Shown: positions 37,711-49,579 of the stretch, in pieces
Position numbering within the stretch: the first letter of the stretch is position 1
How the letters are laid out: each line of letters begins with the position of its first letter
NCBI GenBank assembly: GCA_028023455.1
Contig: JAQFVV010012418.1
Location: 7,001,244-7,065,243, forward strand
Source of the DNA: Epiperipatus broadwayi
Lineage: Eukaryota > Onychophora > Udeonychophora > Euonychophora > Peripatidae
Reading direction: 5' to 3'
DNA: 64,000 nucleotides
Made by a program: the position numbers and the translations under genes
Notes under the pieces: generated by a model
What the model was told of the DNA's origin: nothing
Databases searched by the model: none
Seen by the model: only the letters and a program-made list of their open reading frames with translations

Positions 37711-38645
37711 ATTATAACGATCGGAGAGGATTAGACTCTTACCATATCTGCTGTACAGGGCGCCACTAGGCTATTCGAACCTAAAAAATTTATAATGTAG
37801 GCAGATACACCTTGTTAAAGATCCAATTTTTATTTTATTGACCGTTAGCCCATGTCACTAGCTCGAGAAGCAGAGATTTATAATAAATTCTTAAACATTT
37901 TAATAAAGAAAAAGATTTAAATTCTTAAAATATATTTTTAATATTAAAAAAATAAAATAAGCCATTGCCAGTAATAACACACAAAAACGTTTATTGACAC
38001 ACATATATAAATTTAAATTTGAGGAATTAATTTATCTCACTTTAATATGTTATTATTTTAATTATACTTTAGTTAAAGTCCGCACAGATGGACATTTATA
38101 ATATATTTTTATTTTAAAATGTTGAGTACAGATAGTCTTCATAGACTATGCAATTAAAAACTTTTCAAAAACATTCAACCTCAGGCTAAAAGTTCATAGC
38201 CAAACCAATGCTCGCTTCCTGATATACAGACGCAATCAATGCAATATGAAGATGCTAGCATAGAACCACGCTGACAGGAATGTACGTCTGCAGCGTGATA
38301 TTATTTAAAGGATATGATCCACATCCAATACAGAAATGGGCATCTGTCTGGCAAAGATATAAAATATTAAAGAGACGTGCTATGTAGGGGGGGCGGTACT
38401 TTTGCAGACTTATAGTCCCTATTCATAGAGCGAAAGGAAATCAATGTCGCAGAAAATATGTCTGTGTCCATTGCAACACAATGACTATACCTTTGGGTCA
38501 TGCATCCAAGTGGGCAAGTTTGCCTTGTACACTAAACACGCTTCACATTACATTGATATAAACACCCATATATCCCACCACCAGCATCGACTTAACTATG
38601 AAACAAATAATCTGAAATTAAACTTTAAATTAACATACACTTAAA
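37711..38645 (-). mobile_element. Old solo LTR related to the giant LTR
   Basis: Reads as the inverse of the last 0.9 kb of the 14-18.9 kb LTR. ATTATAACGATC opens it; GGCGCCA, TTTATAATGTAGGCAGATAC and CGTTAGCCCATGTCACTAGC match with moderate divergence, and later AGTAATAACACAC and ATGTACATTCCTGTCA counterparts follow in order. Homology fades near 38,645, so the 5' 1.2 kb of the LTR is missing or unrecognisable. Much older than the pair at 14 kb. Confidence 0.75.
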
Positions 38646-39124
38646 CATTGCTTTTAAATTTATTCAGAATCCGAACTTAATATTAATTGAAATCAAATAT
38701 TATCACATGAAATTTTCCAAGTGTGAATCTCATCTTCTGTTTTTTTAAATGTGTATACAGTACTATTTTATTTACAAAATTAATACGACTTTTATCTCCA
38801 TTTTTTTATCGCCAGCCATAATATTCAATATTTTTTTTCATTTCTTAATGATTTACTATAGTATTCCAATCTCCTATTATTTTTATATTCCTTTTCAAAT
38901 ATTTTTTTTCAATTATTTTCACATACATTCTTCTCAATCAACATGATGATTACCAGTTGGCATGTATATCTGAATAACAACCAAATCTTGTGAATGTTGT
39001 AATAATATCTTAAGAGTAAATATCTTCAATACAGTAATTATAATTTATATACTGAAGGTGTATAAAAATTAATATTTCTCAATTATGTAGGAAGATAAAT
39101 AAACATAACCTATCCCTAAATCAG

Positions 39125-39943
39125 ATGAAAAATAGAATTGCAGAGATTCAAAAAACATTAAAATGTCTATCAAAATACAAGCCTAACTACTTACTAATTG
39201 ACAAACTACAAGATGAATACAATGATATATATTCCCATATGCAACAAGAATCCCAAACTAATTGGATTAGAAAGTTAATACCAAGATTAAGCAATTTATC
39301 TAGACCAATGATTAATTATGGTAAAGTTTATATACAACACACAAAAGGAATAGATTCCATTAAAAATAATGATGATAATATTGTGTCAGGGATTAGAGTT
39401 GATGAATATATCTATAATAATATAAAAAGAAAATTTGGCGAAGTTCTCTTCCGATCTCACGATTATGAAAGTGAAGTGTTGGAAGCTACAAAAGATTACA
39501 TCACGAGGCAAGAAATAAAAGAAGAAATATTAAAGTTAAAAAAAATAATTACTAATGCTAATGATTCAATTCCAGCTAATATTTATAAACTAATAGATTA
39601 TGCTCTAATAGAGCCAATGTGGAAGTTTTTCAATCAAATGTGCTGTCAAAAGATAAAATGGCCATACATTAATGATAGGGTTTTGTTTAGTATTAAGAAG
39701 GCTAAAGAAAAACAGACACCAACATTAGAAGAGCTAAGACATATATCAATAGAAGACATAGACTCAAAGATACTAGCAAGGATACTATTGAAGAGACTTC
39801 ATTCTGTGGTTTTCTCTAAGATTTCGACGGCACATCATGCAGTCAAGGGTAGATGTGCTATCAATGCAGCAATGAAAATTCAAGAAGCTGTGAAAATATG
39901 CCAAAGAGCTGGGATTGACTCAGTATTATGCTGTGAAGATTGA
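39125..39943 (+). pseudogene. LINE ORF2, linker and start of reverse transcriptase
   Basis: 272 codons. The first 130 residues form a charged linker (KTLKCLSKYKPNYLLIDKLQ, then NYGKVYIQHTKGI). It goes on to the RT entry RHISIEDIDSKILARILLKR and HHAVKGRCAINAAMK, which correspond to the R-P-I-S-L-x-N-x-D-Y-K-I-x-x-K and Q-x-G-F/R-x-G blocks of L1/Tx1 elements. The frame ends at a stop right after GIDSVLCCED. The reading continues in the next phase from about 39,920, so one or two bases were gained or lost there. Confidence 0.88.
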
Positions 39944-40964
39944 CTTTAGATCAGCTTTTGATTTGGTGAATTGGTCCTATTTGATAAATAATTTATTGGA
40001 ATTAATACCTGAACATGGTATGTTGATAAACGCAATTGAGAACTACATTAGTAATAACAGGATTTCAATTAAAAATTATATGAGGCAATCTGATTTCTTT
40101 ATACCAAACAAAGGGATTCCCCAGGGTTCACCATTGGCTGCATTGCTTTTTGCAATATATATAGATCCTCTAGTAAAAGATATAGAAAGTAAGGTTACAG
40201 GTATATATTTACCGCATCTTGGGGTGAAGGTAGGAGTTGTTGCCTTTATTGATGATCTAATTATAATTTTTCAAAATGCCTACAACATCCAAGTTGTGAT
40301 GAGCATACTCAATAAATTTCAAGAACAAACTGGATCTTCTGTTCAACTGGCAAAATCTGCGGCGTGGCAATTGGCCACAGGAAGAAAAATGCCTTGTGAA
40401 TTCCTTGCCGCACCAACAGATTTTCTAGGAATACCATTATATAACTCAAAGACCTCAATTAACAGATATTTAAATAAGTTAATTATAGAAAAGATAGCCA
40501 TGAGGATAAACAATTTCTCATCATTAAAACTTTATGAAGTTACAAGGGCTAGAGTATTTAATGCCATAACAATGGGTATATTGAACTATTACGCCCCATG
40601 GATTGACCTCTATAACACAACAACAAGTAAGATCTATAGAATGGCAAAGAAATATATATGGGGAAGGGCAACAAGTCTAGTTTCGATCTCAACATTACAG
40701 CTACCTATTAATAAGGGAGGTCTCAATTTAATTGACCTAAAAGAATATATTATGTTTATCAAAGCTAAGACATATATAAATGTCATTAAAGATAAATGCT
40801 TTGACCCTCCACTGATTGAAGTTAATGTCTACCATGAAATAGGGAAAGAAAGAAGATCCTTTTTTGCCGATCTGCGGATAGCATACAAGGATTTACAGGA
40901 CAATCTAGACTTGATTAGTTTGGAAGGGGTTAAATATAGAGAGATAAAAAAACCAGGGAAGTAA
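39915..40964 (+). pseudogene. LINE ORF2, reverse transcriptase core
   Basis: 349 codons, no internal stop. AVKIDFRSAFDLVNW carries the first catalytic aspartate, GIPQGSPLAALLFAIYIDPL is the Q-G-S-P block, and VVAFIDDLIIIF gives the catalytic I-D-D. DFLGIPLYN and the thumb-like NNFSSLKLYEVTRARVF follow, then NKGGLNLIDLKEYIMFIKAK, a block typical of L1/Tx1-type ORF2 C-terminal regions. The catalytic residues appear intact. The frame stops after KYREIKKPGK. Confidence 0.92.
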
Positions 40965-41013
40965 TGCATGAAGTATAGAAGGATTTTTACCTGGATTAAA
41001 TATAAATAATATA

Positions 41014-41346
41014 TTGAAGAAATTACAACAGATATATGCACCTCAATCGTACATTAGGTTTACGTTTAGGTTACTAAATGGGCTCCTTCCTACTAAGGCC
41101 CTGCTGAATAGTAGGCTCCATATGAACTTGGAACCAATATGTGTATTATGTAAAATAAAGGAAGATAGCTTGTTGCACTTATTTGAGGAGTGTAAAGCCC
41201 TCTGGCACATTAGAAATAAAGTGTTTCATAAACCAGTAATAAACTTAAATAAAATAGTAAAAAGAAACTTTGTGAACTTTAACCCGCATAACACATTGGC
41301 AATAATACATACATTAAAAAAAAAAAAAATTAATATATTCTTTTAA
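41014..41346 (+). pseudogene. LINE ORF2, C-terminal zinc-knuckle segment
   Basis: 110 codons in the third phase. The segment FTFRLLNGLLPTKALL precedes a knuckle CVLCKIKEDSLLHLFEEC with spacing C-2-C-8-H-4-C, the arrangement expected at the end of L1/Tx1 ORF2 proteins. It is separated from the RT core by a frameshift near 40,965. The final residues are encoded by the A-rich tail. Confidence 0.85.
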
Positions 41347-41837
41347 TAAATACACTATTATTTCCAATGTATTATTGCATAGTGCTATAATAATTATAAT
41401 ATTAAAGTATTTCCTCCTTTTATATTGTTTAAGTGAACAAGTTAATCTTACCTGCTACATAAAATTAAATTTTATAAAAATTTATTAGTTAATTTTATTA
41501 AATAATTGTTTAAAAAAAAGGGTTAGTATTTTTATTCCTCCAGCTAAATGTTCTATGAATTGGCAGTATGCGTGACTTGAATTCAACATGCAAGATGCTT
41601 TAAGAGATTAGTAACTTATCCCAGTAAAATTATTTAACATAAATTAGATTAAGTATATACATATGTTCATTATCAGTCCCTCAATATTTTTAAATATGAT
41701 CTAAATCTAAAATAATTATGGTTAATTTATATGTATTTTAACAGGCAACCCCGGTATTAATTTTGTTGTTTGTATAAATATCTGAAAAAAAAAAAAATTG
41801 TATCTGTTGACCACATAAAATAGTAAACACAAAATTA

Positions 41838-41915
41838 TGGCTGTCTAGTCGCCATAATACCTGCAGAGAGACTTTGAAGACCATCTACCGTATTGGGTTC
41901 GAATATGAATTCCCT
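41838..41915 (+). repeat. tRNA-like (SINE head) segment
   Basis: TGGCTGTCTAGTCG resembles an RNA polymerase III A box. TTGGGTTCGAATATG, about 55 bases later, resembles a B box. Spacing is right for a tRNA-derived SINE head, but no full cloverleaf can be drawn and no second copy is visible here. Tentative. Confidence 0.3.
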
Positions 41916-42859
41916 TTCTTAATGAAATCTTAAGAAATAAAATCTACGAATCCTATGTAAGGATATAAGTTAAAAACAAATAGAAAAAAAATACAAAAGA
42001 AAGAAATCTACCTAGTGGCCATTATTTCGTTAAAAAGACAAACAACAATTTCTTCAGAAGTATATTTATGAGCGTCAATTAATAACTGACCTCAAGTACC
42101 AATCTTACTATGACCATAAGAATTATACTTTTCCTATCTAATAATCTTAGAACTATTGTTAATTAGGTGCCTGACCCTTTTAGCTAGCTCAAATACCAGG
42201 GCTGGGAGGTAGCAATACCTATCAGGCTGAACAAAGATAAATGGCTAAATCTGCGTAGTTGGAACAGGCTTTCCCTGCTTTCTATGCTTCTCAACTTAAG
42301 TCGTGTATATTTAAACTTACGTATTAGTAATGGTCTCCTTTTCTCTTTTCATAGCCCTTAAATTAGATGGTGTCATTTAAAATTAGCTACTTTTGAACTC
42401 CCCCTTTCTAAACATTTACTCCCTCAATGCGTGATCTATTTCTTTATTAAATCTATGGTTTGGATTTTAAAAGCACGTTTAATATAATTGCTTATTCTGA
42501 AAACTCATTTTGAGAGACATACTGACAGGAAGAGAAATAGACCAATATAATCAATAAATATGTTCGTTAATGACAGACAGATAATTTGTTTTACAGTAAG
42601 TATACAATTTTATTGTTATTCCCTTTAATTAAATATAAAAAGAAAAACAGATAAAAATACATATAATTCCAATATCAAATGATAACATAAATGAAAAACA
42701 AATTTATTGAATATAAATGACCATATAATTAAATAGCATGTGTAGGAATGCAGCTATACATTACAGATTAAATTATATAATTTTAAACAATGGCTAAGCA
42801 TTTAGAGTAACGATAGGCAATTTTCAGTTCACTTAATATAATAAAAATTAGTCATATTT

Positions 42860-43977
42860 ACCTTGGAGGATCCGGGATTTTATTTTTATTAGGGATAAGT
42901 TTATTTCCACGTAAGCTTGTTTCAATGATCCAAACAAAATCTATATATCCTTTATTGTTGACGAATGGGAAAAAATTTCTGTTAATGACAAAAGTCCAGC
43001 ACGACCATCCATTTTGTGGTATTGCTTGGATATAGAAAATAATGACGGCTTATTGGAAGCTTTTTTAGTGTTAACGGTTCAAGATTCATTCCTTTCTGGA
43101 TTATTTTAGCAGCATATCGGTAAGGTCCTTGTGGTTCTTGGACAGGCAAGCACTTTACAGGAACAGCTATATATATATATTTGGAGCTTAGGGTGATCAC
43201 CCTACACATATTTGTTCTATCCCAACATTACGATTGTAGAGATTGTATAAGTTGATATTGTTAAATCCATTTTGTTCTCGAGATGGTTGATTGAAGGAAT
43301 TTTAGTATTTCATTTTTATAATGCGAGCATAGCCGCACCAGTAAACTTAGCAAAAAAAATATTAATACAACATTTCTGTCTGAAAAACACTCTTGCTCTC
43401 TCCGATTTTTCTTTCAAACTAATTAATTTCTCCAATTCCTTTATTTCCTAAAATAGTTTATCAGCATTAAGATCTCTATTTCTCAGGCATGCTTTTAACG
43501 CTTTCTTTTTCCACCATACATTTACTTAAGATTTCCTGAAATTTAGAGTGGCTAAATAATGGCATAAAAGACACAAAATTGCCTCAAGGTAGATATATCA
43601 AAGTTCTTTCGTTACTCTCATTAAAATATGATATACAATAAAACAAAAAATATATATACATTTGAAATAAGTAATAATACAAAAATTTTTTTTTATATTT
43701 GCGTATAACTGCATTCCCACAATTTATTAACGCATATTTTTCTGAATGTATTCTAAAACAAATAACTATAACTATATACATCTTTCTCCCTCTCTCTTTT
43801 TTTTTTTAAATAATAAAAAAAAAAGACTTTCAAACTTTATCTCTCTCTTCGACAGATATGTCTAATTCTTTATATATATATATTCGCACATTGAGGCCAA
43901 TTTATTGGACTAATGCTTATCTAGGCACTTATGTAACTCCTTTGTAACAGGGTTTGAACCCGGATACTGTTACAGTA
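42860..43977 (-). mobile_element. Gypsy-like relic with one LTR end
   Basis: On the minus strand an LTR-like start TGTAACAGTATCCGGGTTC at about 43,975 is followed by a TATA-like ATATATAAAGAA near 43,870. Then comes a gag-like acidic/basic stretch near 43,510-43,370 (LRNRDLNADKLF, ELEKLISLKEKSERA), and an RT remnant at 43,209-42,982. The LTR start has the same self-complementary form as the LTRs at 10.1 and 11.0 kb. No second LTR found. Confidence 0.5.
42982..43209 (-). pseudogene. Gypsy reverse transcriptase N-terminal remnant
   Basis: 75 codons with GPYRYAAKIIQKGMNLEPL, then FLYPSNTTKWMVVLDFCH. This resembles the Gypsy RT opening P-Y-R-x-x-x-x-x-x-x-x-I-x-x-M-L-x-x-G-I-I followed by S-N-S-P-x-A-S-P and W-R-M-x-V-D-Y-R. 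The central part is rearranged. Confidence is moderate because the usual S-P-x-V-x-V-x-K-K-D is missing. Confidence 0.5.
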
Positions 43978-44039
43978 TATAGGTGCATATGTTTGTATTT
44001 GGATATCAGATGGTTTTCTGGATAGTACAAAGGTCAAGA

Positions 44040-44480
44040 TCACGTTTAAAGCACTGCACTTTATTTTTTATACAGATTAGAAATTAGTTTACAGTTAGCT
44101 TGTACATTCATGATTCCATATAAACAGAGCACTGATGATGATCAGCATGTATCAGAATTCCAGCATTTTTTAATTTATTATGATTGATAGATTAGCATGT
44201 AGGTATGCGCGTGTGACTTTTATATTATGCTAGATAAGTAGCCCATCTTTTAATATTGAATCACTTTTAGATCCAGTCACTAAGGATGACTGTTGATTAC
44301 TCACATTTAATGCTGGTGATGTAACTTATAATTGTTATAATTATTTATTTTATTCTATTCTGATGCTCCATATTTGTTTTTGATTATTCAAAGGCGATGA
44401 TGTTTGCTATCTTTCCCTCTTTTGATCTGTAACACATGGTATCCCAATGATGCTAGTTCTGGTGGTCAGTATATCAAATG
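44040..44480. repeat. Dispersed repeat family 2, copy 1
   Basis: Shares an ordered series of words with 49,580-49,990: GATGATGATCAGCATGT followed by CCCAGCATT or CCAGCATT, then a TGATGATTA/TGATTGATA block, GAGCATC/TAGCATG, GATCCATTTCTAATCCAG or GATCCAGTCAC, and an ACTGTTGATT block. No coding frame, tail or inverted ends identified. Confidence 0.6.
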
Positions 44481-45408
44481 ATCACATAATTTGAAACTCA
44501 AATTTAATTTCACCTACGAAAGAAAAGACAATTTTGATGCAGAATAAATAGAAAAAAAAATGTATAAGTGTGAAATATGTGATGAGTATAGATGATGATT
44601 TGTTGATTAAATTATAACTGATTATAAAAGTAGTGATGTTAAGATTTATATAAAAGGAGTTCATAGTTAAAGTAGAAAAGAAAAGCATAATTCTAGATTG
44701 GATTGAGCTTTAGACTGCTAGAGTCAGTTTAGCTGTACTTTCAGTACTAATGATAGATGGGAGATTTTGTTATTGGCTTGATTGCAATGTTATCATGCAC
44801 CTCTGTGGATTGTTCTATCTCAGGCACTGCTTAACTCACTTTCAAGTTTTGATATTTCCAGTTGTTTTTCACAAACAGTTAACATATCCTAACCCATGAA
44901 CCCTAGCCTCTAATTCTCAAAAAAAAAAAAGAGCACGGCTTTGCCAAGATTTTTTATTTCTATTTAGGTTTGTAAATAACTTAAGTGTTTAAATAGAATC
45001 TGGTGGTGAAATTCTTTATTTTCCCATGATTGCAGGTCACTATTCATCTTTTGCTGCAGATCTCTGGAAATAGGTTTTGAGCAAATGGTTTATTATATGA
45101 ATTTCATTTTATAAATGCGTGTGTATTTAAAAAAAAAAGATAATAGTGATATTGTTATGTTTATAACTTTTTTATTATTTATTTCTAACTTAAATGTTGT
45201 CTCTCTGCTCATATTCATTTTATTGATCATGGGATGATATTTTCCCCTCACTCCATTTTATATACCGTTGCTATATATATTAAATTTAATATTTTTATTG
45301 GGCTAATATAAATTTAAATTAATTAGTAAATGGAAACTTCATTCTACAAATAAAGTGAAATTCAGCCATTAGTTATTGCACATCAATACACTTTGGTTGT
45401 GAATTTAC

Positions 45409-45841
45409 CTTCATTTATGTAATACATTAAATATCAGCCTTTCACAGCTATTGTACATGCGCTTTTACGAGTATTAAATAATAAATGAATACTTTGACTG
45501 CCAATACAAGATATAGCATTTAAGAAAGAATAAAATGAATCCACTTATTCTTTCCGAACCCAAATGTTTATATATGGGCAAATCTTAAGTACTGGCAAAT
45601 AAAGCGTGAAGATAGATCATTCACTTTAAATTACAGTTCGCGTTGTTTGACTGAATGACGTCGACGAAATTACTTAGAATTTACTAAACGTCACTTTCAA
45701 ATGAAAACTTAAACATATGTAAATAAGCATCTATTTATATAGCATAGCGCATGTATAATAGCTGTAAAAGGCTGATATTTAACGTATTACAATTATAAAC
45801 ATCGCGCTATATAAATAGATGCTTACTTCATTTATGTAATA
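45409..45841. repeat. Nested inverted repeat flanked by a 16-bp direct repeat
   Basis: CTTCATTTATGTAATA occurs at 45,409-45,424 and 45,826-45,841. Inside, AATATCAGCCTTTCACAGCT (45,430) is inverted at about 45,757-45,780 (AGCTGTAAAAGGCTGATATT). A second inverted pair, TAAGCATCTATTTATATAGC (45,724) and GCTATATAAATAGATGCTTA (about 45,806), brackets the right copy. This looks like a short element inserted next to, or within, an inverted partner. Confidence 0.65.
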
Positions 45842-47768
45842 AATTATTTTTCTCTTCACTAATAAAATTGTAATTATAAATATGCGACTTTTTTTTTCAC
45901 ATTAAATAGTGAAGCTATAAATTTTACACTAATTTATAATAGGTTTGCTTAGCGCTTTCGAGATTTCATGTTCGAATCTCATATTCATAGCTTGTAAATA
46001 AAGATTGTTATGATTTATGTAAATGCGTTTATATAATGGAGTTCCTATTTTTTAGGAAAATCTAGCATAATTGTAAATATATATGCATGCCCATGAGACT
46101 AGGGTTTGAAACAAGGATGGAGAATTTTTTTTAGTTCAAACAGAATAGGATTTTTCTTTTATTTAATTAATCAGCTTGTCATACAGTTACTGATAAGTAA
46201 ATTAATATATATCTACTGTTATCTAAAAAAACAATAAAGAAAATTACTAAAATTCTCATCACACATCAAATAATCTCATCTAGTAAGTTATCCTTATTTT
46301 TCACTCTTCCTTTTTGAATAAATGTTGGAGATTCCTTTGCTCTTCAGTAAGCTATTTAAATGCTTTTTTATCTACCTTTTTCATCTTTGTATATACTTTA
46401 CAGTTCGGTGATTTTTAAATTAAAAAACAAGCATGATTTATTTTTGAAATCTTTTAATTAATGCTTGTATACAACTCTCCATCTACGTAAAACATGTAGA
46501 TTACACTTTTGGTAAAATTTCAAAGTTGTTTTCAAAAGTAGCTTTTAATTAAAAGTGATTTGAAAGGATTAGACAGACAAAAACAGTTTAATTAAAAACA
46601 ATGTGTTTTCACCACCTCACACAAACATTCATAAAAAGAGTTGATAAAAAGATTAGTTCAGTTTGGCTAGTAAAATTTTTGAGCAGTTGGCTAAACATAT
46701 TTTGTAAGAGCTGGCTAGTTTACTATAGTTAGCTGGCAGCATATAGCTGGCCAGAATAGCTAGCAGATCATACAGAAAACTACAATGAAGATAATAGACT
46801 GCAAGGAGGGAAAAGTCCAAGGGCTGTTGGTTTACTATGCTGGAGTTTTGATTCATGAAGCCTGACTCAGCTTTCTGTATTTACTAGCCTGCACAAATAT
46901 AGACAAGACAGTATGCTTGCCTGAAGTAAATTCAAATCATAGAGAGAAGGGAACTGATTCACTGCTAATGTTTAACTGATTATGCCTTTCCCAATGCTGA
47001 CAACTTAATTGGACTATGCCTATCGCAGACTGACCAACCCCCAAAGAGAATTCCATCAGCTTGATGAAGAAGTAGTTATACATATGCTGCTGTGTCTATA
47101 TGCAGAGAAGCATTGACAAATGTATATACAAAAGTGAGTTGTTTTTAAATAATTCATTTACATTTTAAAATTTCTGTATTTAATTTAAAGATGTTATGAT
47201 TATTTAAAGGAAACCTGTGATAGTGATACATATAGAGAGAAAATAATTTTAAATGGTTTAAAATCTATATTAAAAAAAAAATAATAATAATGTAAAAAAT
47301 AACTTTGTTTGGAATAAAAATCTAAGAATAAAGAATTAATTAATTGATCTCTTGTTTTTTTAAAAAAAGTAGAAATTGAAAAATCAATTCTTTTTAGAGT
47401 AACCTACAAAGACTGATTTTATTCCTTAAAAGAAAGGAAAGTCTTTATTATTAAAACAGTGAAATTTATGTAGATTCAATATTGAATTATGAAAAATATA
47501 TTATCGTGATAAATCAAAATATATAATATAAATGTCAATGTGCATATACATTCCTATGCACACAACATATATGTTGAATCAAGAATTAATTATGTATTGT
47601 AAAATAATTTTATTTTGACAAAAATGAAATATATGATATAGACGTTAGCGTGTGCCTGCAATTCAATACGTATATACATGTATGTAAAATATGTTATTTA
47701 ATCATATATTTTTATTTTATGACAATTCAAATATGTTCAATTTTTTATAACATTCCACCACATGCTTG

Positions 47769-48005
47769 TGTGTGGATATATATAGGGGTACTCATCTTAT
47801 AGCTAAAGGTGCCACTCTATGGCGCGGTTTTCGCGCTAAAACACATAAAAATGCTGTTTCCGCGGCAGACACATTCGAACCCGCGTTTTCTATAATACAA
47901 CTTTTTTGTTGTGCTACAGAATGCAGGCCGCTATGTCGCGTCGCAGTACAGCATGTATGTCGCATAGCAGCAAATACATTTTCCGAATTCGCAGTTTATA
48001 AAATA
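47769..48005 (+). repeat. Inverted-repeat family 3, left arm, with tRNA-like B box
   Basis: ATCTTATAGCTAAAGGTGCC followed by ATGGCGCGGTTTTCGCGCTA is matched in inverse order near 48,900-48,990. On the minus strand GCGGGTTCGAATGTG (about 47,882) is B-box-like, and ACAAC..GTTGT upstream could be an anticodon-type stem. GC content is well above the surroundings. Possibly a tRNA-derived SINE pair in opposite orientations. Confidence 0.4.
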
Positions 48006-48494
48006 GTTACGGCTTGATGAGAGAGTTTGTATTTGAATTGAATGGAAATGTTGTTTTCATTTGATTTTTTTATATTTTAAAGTATTGAAATGTTCAGATT
48101 TTTTAAAGTAATAATTCTAAGACTTTTTACAACGTACTGTATTGAAGTTTTAATTGGGAAAATGTTAAAGATCTATGTTTTTAGTGAGTTGCAATTAGGT
48201 AACGCGTCAAGTAACATACTGTTCGTAACATTCCATGAGATAAAGAAGATTCTACCGTGTGTATATTTTTGAAGTAAAAAAGAGCTGTACCAAAAAAATA
48301 ACCAGTAAGAAAAGTACAAATATACACGATTTTTTGTAAATTTCATAAAAAGCAAATATTATAAACATGTTTAATAAGTAAAGAAGACATTTATATGTGT
48401 TTGTTGTTGTTTAAAAAAGTTTGAGTTTCTTTCTTTTGACAGAGTACGGTTACAATTTTGATATTTTTTATTTTAGCATTACAAACAACAGAAC

Positions 48495-48542
48495 ACTAAC
48501 CCTAAAACTAACCGTAAAACTAACCCTAAACCTAACCGTAAC
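48495..48542 (+). repeat. Degenerate telomere-like tract
   Basis: ACTAACCCTAAAACTAACCG, then TAAAACTAACCC, then TAAACCTAACCG. These are irregular variants of CTAACC(C/G)TAAA, about six to seven units. It resembles TTAGGG-type repeats on the opposite strand but is neither regular nor long, so it may be only a short interstitial array or chance low complexity. Confidence 0.5.
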
Positions 48543-48869
48543 AACTTTTACTTTTTATTGTCATTCTATTTGAAGTAAAAATTAGCCGTAATATCTATTT
48601 GTCTGTAAAAAAAAAAAAAAAAAAGTAAAACGAAGACTAAAAAAATAAAAAATAGACTAAGAAATTATACCTTTTATTATGATTATTATTTTTTAGTTAA
48701 ACAACAACAAAAAAAGTCGTAACAGAAGTAAAAAAATATCCGATAGAAAAAACACGAATCAAATTGTAATTTGTTGATTTTATTTTACATTTATTATTAT
48801 CATTTAAATTGTATACGTTAATAAAAAAATAATATTTATAAAAGACGATTGTTTTGTTTTTATTTTCGC

Positions 48870-49012
48870 ATTACAAAAAAGCACAGCAAAATTATTATAA
48901 TCAACGGCCTGGGAATGGTCATATTTTATAGTTTTAGCATGAAAACGGCGCCATCCAACGGCATCTTTATCTATAAGACAAGCACCTATATAGGTGTTGT
49001 ATATATGTAAAC
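48870..49012 (-). repeat. Inverted-repeat family 3, right arm
   Basis: On the minus strand GTCTTATAGATAAAGATGCC and TGGATGGCGCCGTTTTCATG correspond to the left arm at 47.77 kb with roughly one difference in four. About 0.9 kb of AT-rich sequence separates the arms. Confidence 0.5.
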
Positions 49013-49579
49013 CACAATGTAATAAATTGAATTTTGTTTTTATGTTAATCAAATACTTATATGTAAACTTTAATCATTTTTTTATTTATTTATTAAATGT
49101 CAATTGAAATATATTCTTGTAGTAGTAAAACACACATCTTTGTGCCTATATGGAACATATATGTAAATCATAATGAAATAATTTGAAATTTGTATATTAA
49201 TTATGTAAATCATGTGATTTTTTTTTTATTATTGTATGTTAATCAAAATCAGAATGTTTAATTGATATGTACATAGCCTTATTCTAAAGACCTTAATATC
49301 ATTTTTTTTTATTAATAAAGTTATAGTCAATTGTTAAAATTATTCCAGTGACTTAATTCTAAAATGAATTTAAAATATTGTATGTTTGCATCATCTCTTG
49401 TCACAATACAGTAATAGAGCTTATGTTCTCTAGGCTAGATTCGAGCATAATGGCTGATTATATGAATGGGGATGTATGTTAGTGATTAAAGGGCATCCAG
49501 TGATGATCAATCATCATCCTGGTTGGCACATAAGATTATATTTTTTAAAGCCCCTATACTACATTTTATTTAGTTTAAT

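Larger units (their letters stand above)
39120..41346 (+). mobile_element. L1/Tx1-like LINE, 5'-truncated, two frameshifts
   Basis: A non-LTR retrotransposon copy with long open frames in three consecutive phases and an A run near its end (41,317-41,329). No endonuclease domain lies upstream, so it is 5'-truncated around 39,100. The order is linker, reverse transcriptase, C-terminal domain with a C-C-H-C knuckle, then A-rich tail. Its relatively intact frames suggest it is younger than the other LINEs here. Flanking target duplications were not found. Confidence 0.88.

Noticed and set aside
38444-38644. 66-codon frame
   Set aside because: Lies in the old LTR at 37.7-38.6 kb, no resemblance to a known protein.
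44104-44125. CTGATGATGATCAGC, resembling a hammerhead box
   Set aside because: No GAAAC or GTC follows at the needed distance. It belongs to dispersed repeat family 2, whose other copy reads TTAATGATG here.
45960-45985. TGTTCGAATCTC, B-box-like
   Set aside because: No A box at the right distance and no cloverleaf; not called as tRNA or SINE.
46653-46856. 67-codon frame in a GC-richer patch
   Set aside because: The sequence consists of repeated TAGCTGGC-like words and gives no domain; kept only as an unexplained patch.
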